Part shown: positions 47,456 to 61,717 of the stretch, piece by piece | Layout: every line of letters begins with the position of its first letter | Numbering within the stretch: the first letter of the stretch is position 1 | From: Dasypus novemcinctus | Taxonomy: Eukaryota > Chordata > Mammalia > Cingulata > Dasypodidae | NCBI RefSeq assembly: GCF_030445035.2 | Contig: NC_092216.1 | Location: 15,005,405-15,069,404 of the forward strand | Length of the DNA stretch: 64,000 nt | Reading direction: 5' to 3' | Translations under genes and position numbers: made by a program | Notes under the pieces: model-generated | Database searches by the model: none | Told to the model about the DNA's origin: nothing | The model's input: only the letters and a program-made list of their open reading frames with translations

Positions 47456-48831
47456 TCACTAGCAACAAAAACAAGCTTTGGCATAGTGAGTCTTATCAGT
47501 ATAATTAAATAATATGCTTATATTCTGTGACGGGATAATTTCAGGGAGTTTTCCACACATGAGAAATCTTTCAAAGCTGTAGAAGGAATGTGAAAATATT
47601 ATTTTTGATGAAAAATATGATCTATTCCATCTTTAGTTACATTAGGCTATTAAGTGCTGCCTATTAAGTGTTTTTCCAGATACACCAGCAATCACTACTT
47701 AATTAGAATATAAGCAGTGTGCAACTGAGAGTGGAGTTAGGGTGGGGTGAGTCTGTGGTATTGGAGAGAATATATTCTTCAAGTTATGATACAGGTAGAA
47801 TTCCCTAGGATTAGACAAATCTAAGAATTCTGGTGTTTATAAGCAAATGAGTGGATATTCCAAAATTCAATTCTCAGCTAAGATAATATTCAACAAATTC
47901 CATTCCTTAACCAAGTATCCTAGTATTGATTTTATACACATATAGCATAGTAAGTTGTATATCATTTCATTTATGTTCAATTACTATATCCTAAATTTAC
48001 TGTACCTCAACAAACTCAATTTTATGGCTAAATGCATTATGTTGAATGTAAAACCTTTTTATTTTCAAAGTAGTCCTCCTTAGTTATATTTTCCAACTAT
48101 CCTACTTTCCTCAATAAAGCACAGGGTGCAACTTTAGAATAGGGACCAACTGCATTTTTCTCACACAAATGTATTAACAAATTTGCAAAAAAAAAAATCT
48201 GTATTGAATAGCTTATATAATTGTGTTTCTGTTAAATAATGATGGTGACACAAAGTGCTATATCTCTGCTATACACATGAATTCTTCACAAAATTAGAAG
48301 GCAGAAATAATTAGACTGCTTAAATACTGCACACATTTCTTATGTGCTCTAGATTTCACACTGAATTTTGGAATGGGTTCACATTTGGTATAACCTGTTA
48401 TTAGCAAAGTGCAGATTGACAAAAATGTCATTTATGAAGTCCCTTTGTAGAGACTTCTTAGTTTTAAAACATGACTTAATGAAAGTATATTGTAACTTAA
48501 TAAGACTCATTATATGGCATGGTTAGAACTAGTTACAAGTGTTGATAAAGCTTGATGAACTTTTCACTTCTGACTATATTTTAAAACAAAGGGTGTTTTA
48601 TATCTAATTCCTGCTATGAATCATTTTTAAAGACATATATGATGAATAAATCATGTATAAGATGCATATATATGAATATATATGTGTATTTAGAATTACA
48701 CATGAAAACAGCCTTATTATTTTGCAAAATGTAAATAAACAAGGTATTCCAGGAGCATTTAACTCACCTTCATTAGAAAGCAAAAGGCAAAGGCAATATA
48801 GCCTGTTTTCTAGAGTTATGAGCAGATGTGT
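47456..48831. other. AT-rich unique sequence, no recognised feature
   Basis: No repeats or coding potential recognised. A 96-codon plus-strand frame from 48653 runs into an unrelated repeat and has no domain. Confidence 0.45.
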
Positions 48832-50179
<1,348 letters not shown>

Positions 50180-52525
50180 TTAAGGCATTTAACTGAATAA
50201 AACATCACTCATTGCTGATGGCAGTCTCCCTGGTTGATCCTAGATGTAATTAGCCATCCATGCAGTAAACTCACTGGCGACTAAAGCCCATAAATGTCCT
50301 TTATTACAATTAGCCCAGTGCTTGCTTGACCAGATATCTGGGCACAATTACCTGGCCCAGTTGACACATTAGCCTGATCTTTACACCAGGTAAGTCTGTT
50401 CTGGCATTTAACAGTTTGTCTGCATAAACGGTAACATTTCAGGCCATTACACACAATTCTAATTTAAAATTTAAGGGTCCCTCAGCAATAACTTTAACAA
50501 TGGGGAATCCATCTTTGTACATATTCTTTCAGGAATGAATCCTTTCTCAGTTTCAAGTATGCTTTTCTACCTTTCACTCTGCCATGCATTAAGAAAGGGG
50601 GGGGGGAACCTCTATTTTTCCTTTAATGAGCACAAGCAGATATAGATCAGTCCTCATACTCTCTATGTAATATAAAATTAAAAATCTAGGCTGGGTGCTC
50701 AAAATTTGACTCTTAGACTTTAACCACATCTGCTTCTAAATGTCATATGCATCACTGATGTAACGACCTTTAGAAAAATAATCAATAGCTGACAGCACTG
50801 ATATACAAATAGAAATAAGACAATATAGTTTCAGTAATTTTATTTCTGTTCCTCAGCTTTAATCTTTCTGTATCCTATATCTATAGAAAAATCCAAAGCA
50901 TTCAGAAATGTTTTTTGAACATTTTTAGGCATATTATGCAGAAATTTTTATATCTCAAAGGAAAAAAACCACACCAGGCAGTGTGAAACAGACAGGAATG
51001 ACTTTGTTCATGTTCATGGTAAGGAAAGGAAGTAAAAAAGAAAAAAAAGGAAAAAGGAAAAAAGAAAACAGAAACATCTGACTCATCAACTGGGGCAGAC
51101 TCTTCTGAATTCAGGTGTACTGGGGCATCACACACTGCTCACAATGAGTTAGTGCTGGGTGATTTAGAAAGGCACAACTATTTCAGTTCCACAGAGCCCC
51201 TTCACTGTTTTCATCCAGAACATGTGTCTGAGGATTCTGAATTAAGTTGGTGGAATGTTCTAAGGGAAGTCAGGACTGAAAAGAGAAAACAGATTAATTT
51301 TTCTCCAATTATAAGCCACACTGAAATTTAAATATATAATATCTAAAAGATCAATTAGGTGATTACCTAGCAGTTTGTAAACCAATTAGGACACACATTT
51401 ACTGAAAATGCATATAAACAAAAAACTTATGCATATTTGTTTCTACTTTTTTCTAAATAATTTATTTTTCTTATTTTAATATCTCAGTAGAAATATAGAT
51501 TACCTTCCTGATTTATTATCCATAGATAGTAAATAGTTATGCAATATTATCATAAAAGGAGAAAAATGAGAAAGTTTTGGAGTATGTTAAATTTACTGTT
51601 TCCTTCACATAAGTCTTCCCTGATAATTTCAACCCACATTATACTCCTCCTAATTTACTATCCATGCTGCACTAAACATCAGATTTTGTGTGCCTACTCC
51701 TCTGAGATTTTAAGTACAACAATATAGCATGTTTTTTATACTAATGGTTCATAAATGACAGTGACAGGTCATAAAAAAGTTTTTCACCGGTATGATAAAA
51801 AGTGAAACATAAATATTCTATAGACAATTTTTCAGACAGCTAAACTTATTCCACATAAAAAACTATTTTTATGCTGAGAGTCTTACCTACATTTTTGGCA
51901 GGAATGTGGCCTCAGATAACAGTTTTAATTCTGTACCTGATAACATAAAATGCTGTCAATCTTACCTTGGTTCCCTGGATTTTATCAAATTGTGAAATCC
52001 TCAAAACTAAAAAATGATCCTGTGTCTATTTAATGTCTTCATGCTCTCTAGACTTGTGCTTCAAAAGTTTCCCTCACTCAAGAGTTAATTAATAAATTCT
52101 ACTGTTCAATACACTCCCTATTGACAGCTAACAAAATCCAAATCAAATTCATTCTAGAATCTGTGACAACATCAGGATAGTATGAAAAGCCATTTGTAAA
52201 ACATTATTGGAAATCATCACTCTTGACCAAGAGATAAGATAGAAGAAAGCTACCTACATAGACCATAAAACTGAAACCAGGGAAGCCATATTGGTTACAA
52301 TTTGGGGTTAAACATATCTCGTACTTGAAAAAAAGAGGCTGAATTCTGGTTCATGATACGTCATAGTAGTATGGCTGGTGTGAAACATTCTCCAAGAGGT
52401 ATAAAGAATCCAGTTTTAGTCCCTGGACCTTATAATAGGTATAAAAAGTTCCCCTAAATGACAAAGGCTGGTAAACTTACAAAATTACAGAAAATTTCAG
52501 CCTATAGCTAAGGGCATAAAAAGGA
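50180..52525. other. Unique AT-rich sequence; one candidate conserved non-coding block
   Basis: No repeats are recognised. About 50215-50460 is unlike its surroundings: it has TAAT-type homeodomain sites (GATGTAATTAGCC, TTTATTACAATTAGCCC) and balanced composition without repeat character. 51021-51070 is a homopurine tract. Frames here lack domains. Confidence 0.4.
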
Positions 52526-52529
52526 AGTC

Positions 52530-52660
52530 ACAAGAAAGTAGAATGACAAACTACAAAATGGGAAAAAATAATTTGTAAATCATATCTCTAATAAGGGACT
52601 TTGATCTAGTACATTTAAAGGAGACTTACACCTTAACAAGAAAAAGTCCAACTAGCCACT
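52530..52660 (+). mobile_element. Small old LINE-1 ORF2 fragment, sense
   Basis: AATGGGAAAAAATAATTTG, TCTCTAATAAGGGACTTTG and TACATTTAAAGGAGACTTAC match the ORF2 segment seen at about 43950-44040 in the long copy, with heavy divergence. Confidence 0.55.
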
Positions 52661-52664
52661 ATGG

Positions 52665-53659
52665 GGTCCAGCCCCTGGTTAGCTTGCTAGTGACAGGAAG
52701 GGAATAAAAATCCTCTTTGCTAAGATTAGGGGTGGGCATGGCAGATGAGATGCTGATCAGGGCTTTCGATTAGCAATTTCAGATCATGGGGGCTCTGTTC
52801 TGAAGATGAGCTGTTTCAACAGTCCAGAACAAAAGATGAATCAGAGGAGGCTTAAGATGCTAGGCTCAGGGTGGTAAGAGACAGTTAACTGACGGTCTGC
52901 TTTTGCTGGGCAGGCCAACAGAGAATCTCCTGAAGCTTTCCCTTTGGAGCTGGTCTGTGCTTCTTTGTGAGTCCTTGACCCTGTTTTCCCTGGAAAGACT
53001 GTATTTGGCCACCAAAGGGGTGCTGATGCAAAGTACCAGAAATCTTTTGGCTTCTAACAAAGTTAAATACTTGGGGTGGGAACTTACAATTCTGAGGCCC
53101 TAAAGAGTCCCCCTCAAGTTACTTCCTCACCAAACTCTGTTGCCATAGGTTGATGCAAGATGGCTGCTGATATCTGCGTGGGTTCAGACTTCCTCTTTCT
53201 CTTCAGGCTCCATGGGTCAAGCTTCTTTTGGTCTCAGGTGTAGGCTGCATAAGGCTTGTCTCTCTCCCTGGGGCTCATATCTTTCTGGGCTCGGCTGCTG
53301 TATTCTCTTCACAAGGTCAGCAGTAAACTATCAGGTGAATGGCTTATCTCTCTTCTGAGGGCCACAGGATCAAAGCTGACAAGTTCTCCCCTCTTCCATG
53401 ACTATGGAGCTCTCTCTATTCCTCTTTGTATCTTCTTCTGTGCTCTTGATTGAGTGTTATATAGCCCACCAAGAGAACAGGGACTCAACCCTGAATAATC
53501 TAAAGATGTGATCAAATCAAAGCCCTAATCTTGATTTAGTCAAGTAAACATAAACCCTCTGAATTTAAATCAGTTAAAGGTTATGCCCCAAGAAACAGGC
53601 CAGTTTAGAAACATAATCAATAGCTCTTTTAGGAACTCATAAATAATATCAAACAGCCA
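52665..53659 (-). mobile_element. LTR-like element of about 1 kb, antisense
   Basis: On the minus strand it begins TGGCTGTTTGATATTATTTA and ends CTGGACCCCA, the TG...CA form of an LTR. It contains a TATATAACAC TATA-like site in the middle (about 53457). Its start resembles the element at 54797 (TGGCAGTTTCAGATTATTTT), so the two are likely relatives. I see no target-site duplication and cannot name the family. Confidence 0.5.
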
Positions 53660-54796
53660 CAAAAACTGGAATGTAGGAAACTATGAGGCAGAAAATCTGG
53701 GGCATTAGCTTTGCAAGTTTCCAACACCTGGTAGAGGGAGGTCTATCTCTTGGGAAGTGGGAGGGGGACAATAATTCCTGTAAACAGGGGAGCTCCAAAC
53801 AACAAACAAGCAAGAGACCAAAACAAGACACAACCACAGAAAGACAGGGAAAACCCTACAACTGCATTAGCCTTAGGCCGACCTTGCTGATAGTGTAATC
53901 ACAAGATAAAAGTTAACAAGTGATTATAATTACTGAATCTTTAATAGATTCCTTTTTACTTCCTATCATATTGTAGAATAGCCAATATACCAAAAACAGC
54001 AGAATAAATGTACTTTTCAAGTGCTCATGGAACTTTCTCCAGGATAGCCTCAAAAATTATGAAAGGAATGACATTATATGAAGTACTTTCTCTGATCATA
54101 ATGGAATGACACTGGAAATGAAAAGGAGAAATTCACAAATATTTGGAGATTAAACAACACACTTAAATAATCAGTGAGTCGAAGAAATTGCAAGAACACT
54201 TAGAAAAGATCTTGAGATGAATAATGAATATTATTTTATACATTATATTTGATAATGTATCAAAATCTAAGAGCAATGCAGAGAGGGATATTTATAGCCT
54301 TCAATGCTTCATTAAAAAAGAAAGCTAAAATTGAAGACTTCTAACTGACACCTGGACAAACTAGAAAAAGAACAGCAAATTAATCTGAAAACAAGCAGAA
54401 GAAAGGAAATAAAGATTTAGAGCATTATCTCTGTTCTAAATGAAATTGAGGGGGAAAATCCCACAACACTATCAAAACCAAAAGTCGGTTTCTTCAAGAA
54501 GATCAACAAAATAGATAAGACCTCAACAAAAACAATCATGAATAAAGAGATTGAAACAGCCAACCAAAACCTCCCAAAATTGAAAAGCCCAGGACCAAAT
54601 GCTTCACAGGTGAATTCTACTAATTATTCAAGGATGATCTAATAAAATCTTCCTCAACCTCTTCCAAAAAACTGACTGGAAAGAACACTACCAAACTCAT
54701 TCTATGAAGTCAACATCACGCTAATACCAAAGCCATTTATAAAAAAAAGAAAATTAGAGACCAATTTCTGTACTGAATATAGATGCATAAATCCTA

Positions 54797-55365
54797 TGGC
54801 AGTTTCAGATTATTTTATGAACCCCAAGAAGAAGATTGGGTTTGTATACTCATCTTTTCCTTTAGGGTGTGATACCATTTGATTGCATTAAATTTGGTTG
54901 AGGGCCTTTTGATTTGATTATTTTGATTGGAGTAGTCAGTGAGGTGTGACTCTGGTTGAATCTCTACCTCCTTGCTGGGTCTGATATAAATGGAAACAGT
55001 GAGAGACACAGGAAAAGAAAGCCACCATGTTTGACCCTGCCATGTGTGAGAGAGGACTACAGCTCACTTAAGCATAAAGTCCCAAGAGGATGGGACCATG
55101 AAGTGGCTCAAGAGGAGAAGGTAAGCATTTAGCCAAAGACTGAAATCTCAGCAGAGATTGATGGCCATCTTGCTTCACATGTGGCAACATGCTGGGATCA
55201 ACAGCTGAATTTGGTGAGAAAGTACCTCTCTTATTGGGCCTTGACTTAGACTTTCCATGGCCTTGGAGCTGTAAGCTTTTACCTCAAGTAAATCCTTTTT
55301 ATAAAAGCCATCCCATTTCTGGTACTTTGCATAGGCACCCCTCGACAAAATAAAACAAATCTTTA
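54797..55365 (+). mobile_element. LTR-like insertion in LINE-1 body A
   Basis: It begins TGGCAGTTTCAGATTATTTT, contains GACACAGGAAAAGAAAGCC, and ends near TTTATAAAAGCCATCCC and TTTGCATAGGCA. LINE-1 sequence is continuous on both sides. Short AAATCC/AAATCT flanks could be an imperfect duplication. Family not identified; probably related to 52665-53659. Confidence 0.5.
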
Positions 55366-55564
55366 AAAAATACTTACAAACTGTATCCAAAACTATATTA
55401 AAAGAATTATACACCTCAATCAAATGTACTTTTTTTAACCCAGATATGCAAGGGTGATTCAACACAAGAAAATCAATTAGTGTAATAAATCACATTAATA
55501 TATTGAAGAAAAACCATATTATCCTCTCAATTGATGCAGAAAAGGTATTTGACAAAATGCAGTT

Positions 55565-55946
55565 TCATTCCTTTTTCTTTCTGACTAAACTTTCTTTTAA
55601 TGGGTCTCAAAATCTGTGACAGATTTTTGTTAGGTTGTTTCCATTTAAAAAGTACTGATTTCAAAATCTAATAACTTAAAACTGCCACGCCAAAACAAAT
55701 GGTCCACAAAACATTCCTTCGGAAGTTTTTATGATTCATTATCTTTAACCAGTCTTTTACTATTAAATTTAAATGGTCAATTGAGACAAACAATTCTGAG
55801 ATCATTCTTCCACCATTGATTAAGACTGGGGTGGCAGGTGTTGTGGATAATATTCACTTAGCCTTCTGAGCTTTCTGGTAGATTAGGTGAACGTGACAGT
55901 TCCAGCAGCCTCCTTTTCCACTGCCTTGATGACACCCACAGCATCC
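55565..55946 (-). pseudogene. EEF1A1: EEF1A1 processed pseudogene, 5'-truncated, antisense
   Basis: EEF1A1 encodes translation elongation factor 1-alpha. On the minus strand the first codons read AVGVIKAVEKEAAG, then an in-frame TAA replaces an AAG codon and one base is lost. The remaining nucleotides still follow the AGAAAGCTCAGAAGGCTAA end, with the old stop TGA at 55854-55856. The EEF1A1-like 3' UTR follows (TAAAAGACTGGTTAA-type, TGGCAGTTTTAAGTTATTAG, TTTTGAGACCCATTAAAAG). About 30 codons plus the 3' UTR remain, inserted in LINE-1 body A. Non-functional. Confidence 0.92.
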
Positions 55947-56129
55947 TTTCTTGATGAAAAACTTCCAAATTTTGGAACAGAAGTCAGCTTTTCAAATAAT
56001 GGTAAAGTACAGATATGAAAAATCACCAGCAAGTATTATATTCAACACTGAAAGACTGAAAGCTTTCCCATTGGGATGTGGAACAAGACAAGCCACTTAT
56101 ATCATTACTTTATATTATGCTAGCAGTTC

Positions 56130-56190
56130 TAGTTAGTGCAAGATAAGGCAAGATAAGGCAAGATAAGGCAATTAGGCAAGATAAGGTAAT
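56130..56190 (+). repeat. GGCAAGATAA tandem repeat
   Basis: About five imperfect 10-bp units (GCAAGATAAG) expand a site where other LINE-1 copies have a single AATTAGGCAAGA sequence. Probably replication slippage. Confidence 0.8.
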
Positions 56191-56959
56191 AAAAGGCCTT
56201 CAAATAGGAAAGGACGAAGTAAAACTTTTGCTGATGATATGGTCCTATATATGGAAAGTCCTAAAAAAAACCACAACATGCTAGTCATTGGAACTAATAG
56301 ACAAGTTCTGCAAAATGGTGGGTTACAGATTAAAATGCAAATCAGTAACATTTCTATACAGTACTGAATAATCTGAGGAAATTAGAAAAAAATTTTTGAC
56401 TTGCACTAGCAACTAAAATTATCAAATATTTAGGAATAAACTTAACCAAGCACTTAAAACACCAGTATTCAGAAAGCTATAAAACAAAGAAGACTTAAAT
56501 AGAACATTCTGTGTTTAGGAAGGCTAAATATCATTAAGATGTCAATTCTACCCTGATTTATGATTCAAGGCAAACCAAATAAAAATCCCAAAGGTCTTTT
56601 TTGCAGTGTTGTATAAACAATTATCAAAACTATCTGGAAGGGTAAGGCACCCTGAATAGCCAAAATGTCTTAAAAAACGAAGAATGAAATTGGAGGACTC
56701 TCACTTCCTGACTCTAAAGCATATTACATAACTAAAAACAGCATGGTAAAAACAGCATGAAATTGGCATATGGATATTGAGCAATGGAAACAAACTGAGA
56801 ACTCAGAAAAAAGACCCTTACATCTATGGTCAAATGACTTTTGACAAAGCTTTCAAGCCCATCCAGCTGGGCCAGAACAAATGGTGCTGGGAGAATTGGC
56901 TATCTATATCCAAAACAAAGAAAGAGGACTCCATCTCACATGTTAAACAAAAACTACAT

Positions 56960-58830
56960 TAATTATAGGAGACTTTAACACACCACTCATGATAAGGAAT
57001 AGAACACCTCATCAGAAGATCAATAAGGAGATACAGATTTGAAAGATATTCTAAGCTAAACTAGATCCAACAGACATATACAGAATTACATCATTCAAAA
57101 CAAATAAAAAAAAAACAGAATACACATTCCTGTCTTGTGCACATGAATTATTCTCCTGTATAGACCATATGTTAGGACACAAAACAAGTCTCAGTAAATT
57201 CAGAAGGATTGAACTCATACAAAGCATAGGCTCTGAACTGAAGAAATCAGTAACAAAGGGGAAAATGAAAAAATAAGAAATATATGGAAAGCAAACAACA
57301 TACTCATAACAATCAATGGGTTATAGAAAATGTCATAAGTGGATAAAAAAATATCTTGAGATTCAAACGTGAATAAAAACCCAATACATGGACCAATATT
57401 TATGGGAGACAAGGTAGTTCTAAGAGGGAAATTCAGAGCTCTCAATGCTTAGATTAGAAAAGAAGAAAGAGTTCAGTTCAGGGATCTAATCTCAAAACTG
57501 TAACAATTAGAAAAAGAAGAGTAAACTAAACCCAGAGTGAGTATAAGAAGGTAGGAAGTTAAAATTAGGATGTAGATAAATGAAATAGAAAACAAAAATG
57601 GAAGAATCAAAAGTAGGCTCTTTAAAATGTACAATAGAATTGACCAACTATTGATAGAGAAAAGGATAGAAATCACTAAAGTCAGAGATGAAAAGAGGAA
57701 CTTTGCCAATGGCCATGCTTAAATAAAAAGAACTATAAGATGATATTAAAAACTATAGTACACCAATAAATTAGATAACCTAGATCAAATGGACAAATTC
57801 TTGGGAACATGAAAATTACCAACTCTGACTTAAGAATAAATAGAACAATTCAGCAAATGAATTAAAGGGATTCAATCAGTCATCAAAAATTCCCAGAAGG
57901 AACAACCCAGATCCAGGTGGCTTTACACTAGAGTTCCATAAATTCCAAACATTTCAAGATTTAATTCCAATTCTACCCAGAGTTTTCCAAATATTTGTAG
58001 AGGAGGGAACAATCCCTAACTCATTCTATGAGAATAACTTTACCCTCACACCAAAGTCAGATAAAAATGCCATAAGAAAATAAAATTACAGACCACTATC
58101 TATTATGAATGTAGATGAAAAATCCTCAAGAAGATACTAGAAAATTAAATTCAACAGCATACTAAAGAATTATATACCATGATCAACAGATTTATCACTG
58201 GTCTATAAGGTTGGTTCAACATAGGAAAATCAGTTAATGTAATAAAACACACAAAGAGAAACACCACTTGATTATCTCAATTGATGCAGAAGAGGCACTA
58301 AAATCAACACCATTCCTCGATAAAAATACTTAGTACCCTAGGAGTAGAAGAAAAAATCCTCAACATGAAAAAGGGCATAAATGAAAAGCCTTGCTGCTAA
58401 CATCCTGTTTAATGATGTTCGACTGAAAGCTGTCAGGAATAAGACAAAGATGTCCACTGTCTCCTTGGTATTTAATATTGTACTGGAAGTTCTTGACAAT
58501 GCAATTAGGCAAGGAAAAGAAATAAAGATACCCAGACTGGCAAGGAAGAAGTAAAACCTTCCCATTTGCCTATGATATGATCCTATATACAGAAAATCCT
58601 CAAAAAATTACTTAACAATGTTTCTAGATCTAATAAATGAATTCAGCAAGTGGCAGTGATATTTATATACACAAACAATGAAAATCTGAAGAGGATATCA
58701 GGAAAAAAATTCATTTATAATTACAACTAAAAGAATCATGTCTAGGAATTCCCAAGGATGTAAAAAACTTGTACACGGAAAACTACAAAAGATATCAAAG
58801 ATATCGAAGATGATCAAAATAACCTCTAAC
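56960..58830 (+). mobile_element. Old LINE-1 ORF2 body B, sense
   Basis: A second ORF2 starts again in the endonuclease (TAGGAGACTTTAACACACCA at 56967; ATAGACCATATGTTAGGACA at 57160). It runs through RT (TTGATGCAGAAGAGGCA at 58280) to an altered active site read as FAYD (58563-58574) and ends at about 58830. It follows body A directly, so two separate truncated insertions of similar age lie head to tail. All frames are broken. Confidence 0.78.
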
Positions 58831-58839
58831 TCTAGCCCA

Positions 58840-59700
58840 AATGCCTATTGCTAGGGGGAGGGCAAATAAGACATCCTTTTAAAAGAAAGTATTCTGTTTT
58901 TATCTCCTATATTAAAACTAAAAAAGACAATGTCTCTTCTCATTCATCTCTACCACAGGAACTGGGATTGGTAATTTATACCAAGTACAGTTGCATACTG
59001 AAATCTCTCCCTAGAGTTAACTAATAGTGTAAAATAAATACCTTAAAAATACAATTTCCCACAAACTTTGGGAAAATTCAGCCTTTACAGGGACCTGACC
59101 TTTTTAGCTTTTGTGCTCCAGTACCCTCTTAGTGGGACCACACATTCTCAAAATTCTAATCATGTTGATTTCTTCCAAAATCAACATCTTCTTGTTAGCC
59201 ATATGGGAACTTCATCCAGCTTCACCCAGGATGCCAGACCCATCTTACTCCAACCAAGATAGAATAGCAGGAAGGTATGACACCTTGTCAGGTAGGGCCT
59301 ATGGCTCCTAACCAGTAGGAAGTAATTACAGACGAAAGACCATCATCTTTCAGTACCCCTTTAAAAATGAAGGTGCAAACTCTTGGGGGGGGGTGTTGAT
59401 TGAAACAGGCTAGATAGGAAATCAATAGATGATCTGAGCATACCAAGAAGTCTATGTGTCATTCAATGTGTCATTCATTACCCCCCCCCCAACATGGCTG
59501 TTGAACACCCTCAAGAGATTCTTCCATTTGGAATGAGATTTCCTCTGGAAGCCAGGAGAAGCCCTAGATAGTCTCAAGGACTTTATCATTGGGTCCTCCT
59601 AGTGGATTGGTGGGTGGGCTAATTAATCAAAACTGCAAACAGATGAGACTCTTCCTATGACAATAGTAAAGGAGTGGGAAACCAATGGTTTAAAAAGTAG
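58840..59700. other. Unrecognised sequence, possibly old LTR or LINE 3' UTR material
   Basis: Overlapping frames at 59068-59311 give no domain match. Runs of G at 59384 and C at 59480 are present. I cannot assign this region. Confidence 0.35.
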
Positions 59701-59719
59701 GCATGGTGGTAGAGATTCA

Positions 59720-61140
59720 CATGACAACTAAGGGAGTGATGTGTTCCCATCCTTTGGAGTTCTGCTGCATTCCCCAGTGGAACACCAACAATTCCCCAAG
59801 TGCAAAGGCTATGACCAGTGAAGAGGGGTGGTCCAATGATAAGACCCTTGATATTGAAGACTATGCTTATGAGCCTGTTGTGCTTAAAATTTCAACTTGG
59901 TCTAGAGCTGCAGGGTGCCTAAGAGTTACCTCCTGAGAGTCTCCATGTTGTTCAAATGTGGCTGCTCTCTAAGCCAAACTCAGCAACTAAATACATTACC
60001 TTCCCCCAGTATAGGACATGACTCCCAAGGATGAGCTTTCCTGGTGTCAAGGGATTATTATCAAGAACTGGCTGGTGATGCCGTTAGACAAAGACCTTAA
60101 ATAAAAAGGAGAAATTGTAAGGACAAATGAGTTTATATGACTAAGAAACTTCAAAATGAGTCAGGAGATCATCAGAGGGGTTGTGCTTTTGCACATCTCA
60201 GCAGGATCTCAGAGACAGCCAAAGTAGATACAACCTCAGGTAGTGGTGTTCCTGAAGGGTTAAAGAGAACCTAGGTCCTACAGTCATGGCAAATGACGCT
60301 GGAGTTCCATGCCTTGTCAGTGGGCCCGACTTTGGAATTTGTACTCCTTAGTGTGATGAAGTTGGACTCAGGTACAACTTCTCTACCCATACCTCTTCTG
60401 TCCCTTTTACTGAACCTGGGGTGGGTGCAGGAGTTGGTGTATGTCCAGGAGATTTGAATTTCCAGATTGCTTATGTGCCAGCTGAGCCCTGAGCCTCAGC
60501 AGAGTTGCAGCACCTACTCTCCAGTTTGTTGGACTTACCCAGGTCAGCTAATAAGGTGAGGATGGACAACCACCACATCAAGGAACCAAGAGAGTCTACA
60601 GCTCTAGGCATGAGAGTACCATCCACCATCCATGTAGAACTGAAGCTCCCTCTCAATTGAGTGGTGGAGTGTACATCACCATTCTAGGCTCCTCAGAATA
60701 GAGGGATAAAATATGGATTAGACTGGATTTACTGGTGTTCTACTATAGAATTATTGTGACTCTAGCAATGGAGAAATTATATTATTGATGTGGAAACAGT
60801 GGTCATGGAAGTTGCTTAAGGCAGGGAGAAGGAAAAGAAAAGGAGATGTGATATGGTGGCATTTTTGAGACTTGGAGTTGTCATGATTGATATTGCAGGG
60901 ATGGATACAGGGCATTTTATATCCTGCCATAACCCACTGAATGTACTGGGGGAGAGGGAAAACTATGATGCAAACTATAATCCATGCTGTGTTGCAGTGC
61001 TCCAAAATATATTCATTAAAGGCAATGAATGGGCCAAACTAATGAAAGAAGTTGTTGATGTGGGTGGAATGGGGGGTGAAGAGTGGGGTATATGGGGACC
61101 TCTTATATTTTTTAATTTAACATTTTGTGAGATCTATGTG
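59720..61140 (+). mobile_element. 5'-truncated older LINE-1 3' UTR, sense
   Basis: The distal module is complete: CTCCATGTTGTTCAAATGTG and AAGCCAAACTCAGCAACTAA near 59940-59990, GTCATGGCAAATGACG, ATGGATTAGACTGGATTTAC at 60711, GACTTGGAGTTGTCATGATT at 60869 and GATGTGGGTGGAATGGGGG at 61057. It is more diverged than the copy at 46190-47455. The 148-codon frame at 60853 is UTR. Confidence 0.82.
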
Positions 61141-61717
61141 TCTTGCTCTCTCTTGCCTTTACCCTGTCCCAGGGCCAGTCCTGGTGCTATCCGTGTGCCT
61201 GTTCCTGCCCTCTGTGCCCTGCCTTTCCCATTTTTCTGTTGCCATAATGGGCATGCAAATAAAACTTGGCCATTCGTAATCTACAATGGGGAAATGTAGT
61301 CTGTAAATCAGCACACTTTATCAATTTTCAGCCCCTTCCTCTGTAAGTGGGACCCATGAGCTATTATATTCTCCCATTTCTCTTCCCTCCCTAACTTAAT
61401 AAATCACTGACCTAACTCACCTAGTGTGCTCTTAAAATTCATTTATGCAGCATAGTCAAGAACCTAGAAAAAATCCGATTACAATTATATTCATAAGTCC
61501 CAAGTGTTAGAGAGTAACACGTGAGGATGCTGAAAAAAAATTGAACTACTGTGGGCAAAAAAAAAAAAAAAAAAGGAATAGTAATCAGGTAATTAAGTAG
61601 TTATCTACAAATTTGTTCAATAATTTGACTAATTATTGAATAATAATAAGGAAATTATGAAATTTAGCATTCATTAAAGATATTTAAGCATTCTTTTCTT
61701 CTTCAAATATTAATTAT
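61141..61717. other. Unrecognised sequence with a poly-A run
   Basis: The GC-richer start (61145-61285) ends in AATAAAACTTGGCC, which could be the 3' end of an unidentified transcript copy. An A19 run lies at 61557-61575. No other features seen. Confidence 0.35.

Larger units (their letters stand above)
53975..56955 (+). mobile_element. Old LINE-1 ORF2 body A, split by two insertions
   Basis: Sense ORF2 starts near the endonuclease C-terminus (TTTTCAAGTGCTCATGGAAC at 54017) and runs to the RT start at 54790. It resumes at 55366-55560 with GATTCAACACAAGAAAATCA and TTGATGCAGAAAAGG. It continues from 55948 with AAAATCACCAGCAAGTATTA and an ADDMVLYME-type active site at 56230, reaching about 56955. 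Interruptions are the LTR-like element at 54797 and the EEF1A1 retrocopy. Highly diverged and non-functional. Confidence 0.78.
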
